Shown here: piece by piece, positions 6,085 to 9,557 of the stretch
Layout: each line of letters opens with the position of its first letter
Position numbering within the stretch: the first letter of the stretch is position 1
Assembly: GCA_016926575.1 (NCBI GenBank)
Contig: JAFGOJ010000101.1
Coordinates: 1-9,557, forward strand
Source of the DNA: Anaerolineae bacterium
Lineage (GTDB): Bacteria; Chloroflexota; Anaerolineae; B4-G1; DUEL01
Direction of reading: 5' to 3'
DNA length: 9,557 nucleotides
Made by a program: the position numbers and the translations under genes
Notes under the pieces: model-generated
Told to the model about the DNA's origin: nothing
The model's database searches: none
The model's input: only the letters and a program-made list of their open reading frames with translations

Positions 6085-7119
6085 ATGTGGTACATCACTC
6101 TCGTTCAAACTGGTTTGATTCCCGACGGCCTCATCCGGGCGGTGCTGCGCAGTACCTTTTCCCGCACGCTGCGTCAAAAATATCGCCTGGGGATTGAAGA
6201 ACGGTCCGAGGCCCAGCGCGCGTTGCTGCACAAACTGCGCCAGAGCCCCATCGCCATCGCTACCGACGACCCCAACCGGCAACACTACGAGGTGCCGGCC
6301 GAGTTCTTTCAGCTCGTGCTCGGCAAGTGGCTCAAGTACAGTTGTTGTTACTGGCCGTCGGGAGTCACCACCCTCGACGCGGCAGAGGAGGCCATGTTGC
6401 GCCTGAGCTGCGAGCACGCCGGTTTGGAGGATGGCATGGAGGTGCTCGATCTGGGCTGCGGCTGGGGATCGCTCAGTCTATGGATCGCCACACACTACCC
6501 CAACTGCCGCGTAATGGCGGTTTCCAACTCTGCCACCCAACGCGCATACATCGAGGCGCAGTGCCGCCGGAGAGGCATAGACACGGTCGAGGCCACCACG
6601 GCAAACGTGGTGCACTTCGAGAGCGCACGTCAGTTCGACCGGGTGATGTCGGTCGAGATGTTCGAGCACATGAAGAACTACGAGCAGTTGATGGCGAAGG
6701 TGGCGTCGATGCTCAGGCCGGAAGGAATGCTGTTCGTCCACGTCTTCAGCCATCGTGAGTTTGCTTACGAATTCGATGCCGAAGACCCGCAGGACTGGAT
6801 GGCGCAGACGTTTTTCACCGGTGGGACGATGCCCTCGGATGACCTGCTGCTCTATTTCCAGCGGGACCTGCGGTTGGTTGACCACTGGCGCGTGGGCGGC
6901 ACACATTACGAACGCACGTTGAACGCATGGCTGACACGCCTCGACCAGAACAGAGCAGCGGTCAAAGAGGTGATGGTCAAGACATACGGCGCGCAGAACG
7001 CGGGGCTGTGGTTGACGAACTGGCGGTTGTTCTTCCTGGTATGTGCCGAGGCGTGGGGCCTTTGGGGCGGGCGCGAGTATTTGGTTTCACACTACTTGTT
7101 CCAGAAGCCCGGCGCTTGA
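6085..7119 (+). CDS. CFA-synthase-fold SAM methyltransferase of the coclaurine N-methyltransferase-like branch
   Basis: The 344-residue protein would be labelled cyclopropane-fatty-acyl-phospholipid synthase by fold. The SAM-binding motif is VLDLGCGWGS (120-129), preceded by HYEVPAEFF (67-75) and LKYSCCYW (83-90). Several long motifs, however, are those of plant (S)-coclaurine N-methyltransferase and its bacterial relatives: SVEMFEHMKNYE (189-200), LFVHVFSHREFAYEF (216-230), FFTGGTMPSDDLLLYF (243-258), GGTHYERTLNAWL (271-283) and the C-terminal NWRLFF...SHYLFQK. In the plant enzyme the EMFEH residues (two Glu and the His) line the active site; here they are E191, E194 and H195. The substrate could be an amine or a lipid. 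Length is normal for this branch. The start is ATG 6085 with a weak AGGGGG 9 bases before it; no closer in-frame start keeps the conserved N-terminal LIPDGLIR. It stands alone after a terminator and converges on the minus-strand pair. Confidence 0.85.
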   Translation: MWYITLVQTGLIPDGLIRAVLRSTFSRTLRQKYRLGIEERSEAQRALLHKLRQSPIAIATDDPNRQHYEVPAEFFQLVLGKWLKYSCCYWPSGVTTLDAAEEAMLRLSCEHAGLEDGMEVLDLGCGWGSLSLWIATHYPNCRVMAVSNSATQRAYIEAQCRRRGIDTVEATTANVVHFESARQFDRVMSVEMFEHMKNYEQLMAKVASMLRPEGMLFVHVFSHREFAYEFDAEDPQDWMAQTFFTGGTMPSDDLLLYFQRDLRLVDHWRVGGTHYERTLNAWLTRLDQNRAAVKEVMVKTYGAQNAGLWLTNWRLFFLVCAEAWGLWGGREYLVSHYLFQKPGA

Positions 7120-7130
7120 AACCGCTGCAA

Positions 7131-7260
7131 CGGCTGCAAAGCCGACCTTCGTCGGCTACTTCCAGCCCCCACAGGGGGGAACTTCGCTATCGCGCCCGGT
7201 GACTGAAGTCGCCGGGCGCGATGGCCTGAACCGTTACGGTCGATGCCAGGTTCGACCGGC
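7131..7260. repeat. Hairpin-dense intergenic element, including a 34-base near-perfect palindrome
   Basis: Between two convergent genes lie: AGCCGAC/GTCGGCT around CTTC (7140-7157); CCCCC/GGGGG around ACA (7166-7178); a 16-base arm ATCGCGCCCGGTGACT facing AGTCGCCGGGCGCGAT around GA (7189-7222), with a single mismatch that is a G-U pair in one transcript; ACCGT/ACGGT around T (7230-7240); and a bulged GCCAGGT/ACCGGC (7245-7260). None is followed by a T-run, so this is not a set of ordinary intrinsic terminators. It resembles REP/BIME-like elements and may stop or protect both converging transcripts. The hairpins are seen directly; the role is inferred. Confidence 0.6.
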
Positions 7261-7268
7261 TATATTCG

Positions 7269-7874
7269 TCACGATTCTCTGCGGTACCCTGTAGCCACGT
7301 AGTGATTCTTTGCGTCTTGTACTTCTACGCCGGTGAAGTCCGCACGAACCAGCATCTGCCGCATCTCCGGGCCTGGCGGCAGAAGGTCGTGTTGCACGGG
7401 GGGCCCCGCGCTGCTGTGGATAGCGTTGACCTGCTCGCGGCTCAAATCGTGCAGGATCAGCATGCGGCCGGCCGGCTTGAGCACCCGCGCCAGTTCGCGC
7501 AGAGCGGCCGGCATATCGGCGAAGTGCGGGAAGCTGTTGTGGCAGACGACCACGTCGAACGCACAGCTTGAGTGGATAAAGGGAAGCCGGTGGACATCCG
7601 CCTGGACGAGCATAGCCCCGGGGCAGCGCTGTCGAGCGCGCCGGAGCATAGCGTGAGCCAGGTCGATGGAGATCAGCCGGGCCGCGGGGGCACGTTCCTG
7701 CAGGCAGGGGACGAGCGCCCCGGTACCGGTACCGACTTCCAGAATCGCTTGTGCTGCACGCAGCTCGGCGGCGAACGGCGCCAACAGGTCTTGGAGCACG
7801 CGATGCCGTCCGATGGGCTGCTGTTCGTCCCATCGCTCTGCCAGGTCCTCGAAAAAGTCACGTAACCGTTTCAT
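7269..7874 (-). CDS. Class I SAM-dependent methyltransferase (Methyltransf_11/25 type)
   Basis: The 201-residue protein has a short helical N-terminus (RLRDFFEDLAERWDEQQP), the SAM motif ILEVGTGTGAL (44-54), an acidic strand end at LISIDLAHAML, the VQADVHRLPF motif that contacts the adenine, and VVVCHNSFPHFADMPAALRELARVLKPAGRMLILHD. A histidine-rich stretch follows (HDLSREQVNAIH, then VQHDLLPPG). The product and acceptor are unknown; small-molecule O- or N-methylation is the general expectation. ATG 7874 is chosen for the GGTGGGGAG just upstream and the usual family length. The alternative GTG 7892 would overlap the preceding stop as GTGA and add 6 residues. Either way it directly follows the substrate-binding protein gene (14 bases or a 4-base overlap) and is surely co-transcribed with it. 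The His-rich tail suggests, weakly, a link to metals. Confidence 0.85.
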   Translation of the reverse strand: MKRLRDFFEDLAERWDEQQPIGRHRVLQDLLAPFAAELRAAQAILEVGTGTGALVPCLQERAPAARLISIDLAHAMLRRARQRCPGAMLVQADVHRLPFIHSSCAFDVVVCHNSFPHFADMPAALRELARVLKPAGRMLILHDLSREQVNAIHSSAGPPVQHDLLPPGPEMRQMLVRADFTGVEVQDAKNHYVATGYRRES

Positions 7875-7888
7875 AGTCTCCCCACCGG

Positions 7889-9523
7889 TCACTCGCTGCC
7901 CCGGATCATCACCCCTTCGGGCAGGCCGACGATGAACTGGTGCTTATTATACGGCATTGGGATGCCGCCGCCAAATCCGCCAGGGGTGAAATGCCAATTG
8001 TCGAAGACATCGGCGTTGTAGACGACTACGCGGGCGGTGTAGTAGAGGGGAAGAGCCGGCAAATCCTGGGCCAGGATTTCCTGCATCTGGTTGATTGCCT
8101 CCCGCCGTTCATCAGCGTCGGTCATCGCGACCTGGGCCTCGGCCAAGGCATCGAACGCGGGGTTGGTATAGCCGTCTGCGCGGCTGAAGCCCATCGTGGG
8201 GCTGCCAGTGGCGAAATTGCGCCGCAGTTGATCCGGGTCACTGCCCAGGCCACCAAAGCCGGTGATCATCATCTCGTAGGTTCCCTCTCGCGCCGCGGCG
8301 TCGATGGTCGCCTGGTCCATCGTCACCAACTCCAGAGACAGGCCGATTTCGGTCAGGCCGGCCTCGATGATCTCCACCACGCGGGCCGAGGCCATGATCC
8401 AGTCCGGCGAGTAGGCCAGCTCAATCGGCGTGCCGTCGTAACCGGCCTCCTCGAGCAGCGAGCGGGCCTGCTCCAGATCGAAGACGTAGTCCGGCACGTC
8501 TGGGTTATAGAACGGGTTGGCCGGCGGCAGGAAGCCGGGGGTTCCCGCGTCGCCAAAGCCAAACAGCACTCGGTCGACCATGGCCTGCCGGTCGACGGCG
8601 TAGGCGATGGCCTGCCGCACCCGCACGTCTTGCAGGGGCGTCTCCTGCTCCAGGTTGAAGTAGAGGAACATACCCCACTCTCCGGGCGCTTCTTCGACGG
8701 CGAAGGGCTCCTGGCGGAAGGGGGTCAGCATCTCCTCCGTCACGCCGCCAAACTTGTCGAAGGCGTCCACGTCGCCGTTGGAGAGGGCTAAGATATCGTC
8801 GCTGGTGGGCACGAACTCGATGCGCCGGACATAGGGCATCCCCAGGAAGAAATCGGGGTTCGCCTCGAATAAGTAGGTCCCCTCCTCCTGGCTGAACTCG
8901 ACCAGCTCGTAGGCTCCGCTGCCGATGAAGGCGTCGGGTTCGGTATAGGCGCGTGGATCGGTGACGTTCTCCCAGATGTGTCTCGGAAAGATGAAGAGCG
9001 ACTCGGCAGTCGTCTGGATGAAGGGTGCGTAGGGTCGGGCCAGCCGGATGGCGACTTGATTGTCGCCGACAGCGGTTGCCGATGCGATCTCGTTGACCTG
9101 AGACATGAACCAGGCACTGCCGGGATGATCGAGATAGTAGTTGATGGAGAAGACGACGTCGTCGACGGTGAGTGGCTCGCCATCCTGCCAGGTTACCCCA
9201 TCGCGCAGGGTAAAGGTCCACGTGAGGCCGTCGTCGGAGAGCGACCAGTCGGTGGCGAGCCAGGGGATCGTCTCGCCGCTGGCATCGCGCCAGACCAGCG
9301 TGTCGAAGATCAGCGAGGCGCGCGTGTAGCCCGGGCCGCGGTCGAAGCCGAAGGGCGATGGATGCCCCCAGTAGCCACCGCCCGGCAGGCGCAGCACGTC
9401 GACGTGCTCTGAGGGCGGTGCGGTCGGCGCGGCGGGTGCCTCGGCGGGGGAACCGGTACACGCCGCCAGCGCCAGAACGGCGACCAGCAGAATGCTCGAC
9501 AAAGACGTAAGTTTATTAGACAC
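7889..9523 (-). CDS. ABC-transporter substrate-binding lipoprotein, family 5 (peptide/nickel type)
   Basis: The 544-residue protein starts with a lipoprotein signal (1-21) and a canonical lipobox LAAC with C22 as the lipid-bearing residue, followed by an Ala/Pro linker to about residue 38. The mature part is a family 5 solute-binding protein (DppA/OppA/NikA fold): SLIFDTLVWRD, IPWLATDWSLSDDGLTWTFTLRDGVTWQDGEPLTVDDVVFSI, FIGSGAYELVEFSQEEGTY, LYFNLEQETPLQDVRVRQAIAYAVDRQAMV, FYNPDVPDYVFDLEQARSLLEEAGY and LPALPLYYTARVVVYNAD occur in the expected order. Length is normal. It would deliver an oligopeptide, nickel chelate or similar ligand to an ABC permease. No permease or ATPase gene follows; the next gene is a methyltransferase. 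The GTG start is set by AAGGAGGAAG (9534-9525). The gene is probably first in its transcript, because a possible regulatory word lies just upstream at the window edge. Ligand unknown. Confidence 0.92.
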   Translation of the reverse strand: MSNKLTSLSSILLVAVLALAACTGSPAEAPAAPTAPPSEHVDVLRLPGGGYWGHPSPFGFDRGPGYTRASLIFDTLVWRDASGETIPWLATDWSLSDDGLTWTFTLRDGVTWQDGEPLTVDDVVFSINYYLDHPGSAWFMSQVNEIASATAVGDNQVAIRLARPYAPFIQTTAESLFIFPRHIWENVTDPRAYTEPDAFIGSGAYELVEFSQEEGTYLFEANPDFFLGMPYVRRIEFVPTSDDILALSNGDVDAFDKFGGVTEEMLTPFRQEPFAVEEAPGEWGMFLYFNLEQETPLQDVRVRQAIAYAVDRQAMVDRVLFGFGDAGTPGFLPPANPFYNPDVPDYVFDLEQARSLLEEAGYDGTPIELAYSPDWIMASARVVEIIEAGLTEIGLSLELVTMDQATIDAAAREGTYEMMITGFGGLGSDPDQLRRNFATGSPTMGFSRADGYTNPAFDALAEAQVAMTDADERREAINQMQEILAQDLPALPLYYTARVVVYNADVFDNWHFTPGGFGGGIPMPYNKHQFIVGLPEGVMIRGSE

Positions 9524-9545
9524 ACTTCCTCCTTGATATGTGACG

Positions 9546-9557
9546 ACTATTCCGAAA
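9546..9557 (-). promoter_or_regulatory. 12-base word TTTCGGAATAGT upstream of the substrate-binding protein gene (copy 2)
   Basis: On the minus strand TTTCGGAATAGT lies 11 bases before the AAGGAGGAAG ribosome-binding site of the substrate-binding protein gene. It is identical to 76-87 on the plus strand. The window ends exactly at its first base, so the shared block could be longer. Confidence 0.35.

Noticed and set aside
7940..8791. Plus-strand frame within the substrate-binding protein gene
   Set aside because: Antisense shadow of a full-length, well-conserved family 5 binding protein.

Overview
The window looks like ordinary chromosomal DNA from a GC-rich, free-living bacterium, most likely a member of the Chloroflexota (Anaerolineae-like). 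This is inferred, not shown. The pointers are high GC throughout, surface proteins with Pro/Thr-rich stalks, a DUF4349 lipoprotein, an HhH protein with a TWP...GGR tail, and GC-rich hairpin clusters between genes. No phage, transposase, CRISPR array, rRNA or tRNA was seen. Nine protein genes fill the window. The largest gaps are about 180 bases (3212-3395) and 150 bases (7120-7268), so no gene-free stretch exceeds 300 bases.

Left part (1-793, + strand): a GC-rich hairpin cluster is followed by two genes that overlap by 8 bases, a DUF2007 protein with a very acidic tail and a small membrane-anchored helix-hairpin-helix protein. They run head-on, one base apart, into a minus-strand pair (3211-795). 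That pair is a FemAB/FemX-like aminoacyltransferase followed, through a 4-base ATGA overlap, by a secreted GH99-like glycosidase anchored by a Pro/Thr stalk and a C-terminal membrane helix.

Centre (3248-6014): two well-formed sigma-70 promoters lie back to back between 3248 and 3313. One drives the FemAB/GH99 pair leftward. The other drives a rightward operon: a membrane protein built from four repeats, a calcineurin-like metallophosphoesterase, and a DUF4349 lipoprotein. That operon ends at a strong 10-bp hairpin terminator (5991-6014).

Right part (6085-9557): a methyltransferase annotated by fold as cyclopropane-fatty-acyl-phospholipid synthase-like, but closest in motifs to the coclaurine N-methyltransferase branch, converges on a minus-strand pair. 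Between them is a 150-base zone packed with hairpins. The minus-strand pair is a family 5 (peptide/nickel type) ABC-transporter substrate-binding lipoprotein and a small class I SAM methyltransferase next to it. The upstream region of the lipoprotein gene, at the right edge, shares a 12-base word with the upstream region of the DUF2007 gene at the left edge.

No clearly new system was found. The items most worth checking are the shared 12-mer, the abutting promoters, the acidic-tail/HhH gene pair, the CNMT-like enzyme, the permease-less binding protein with its methyltransferase, and the palindromic intergenic element.
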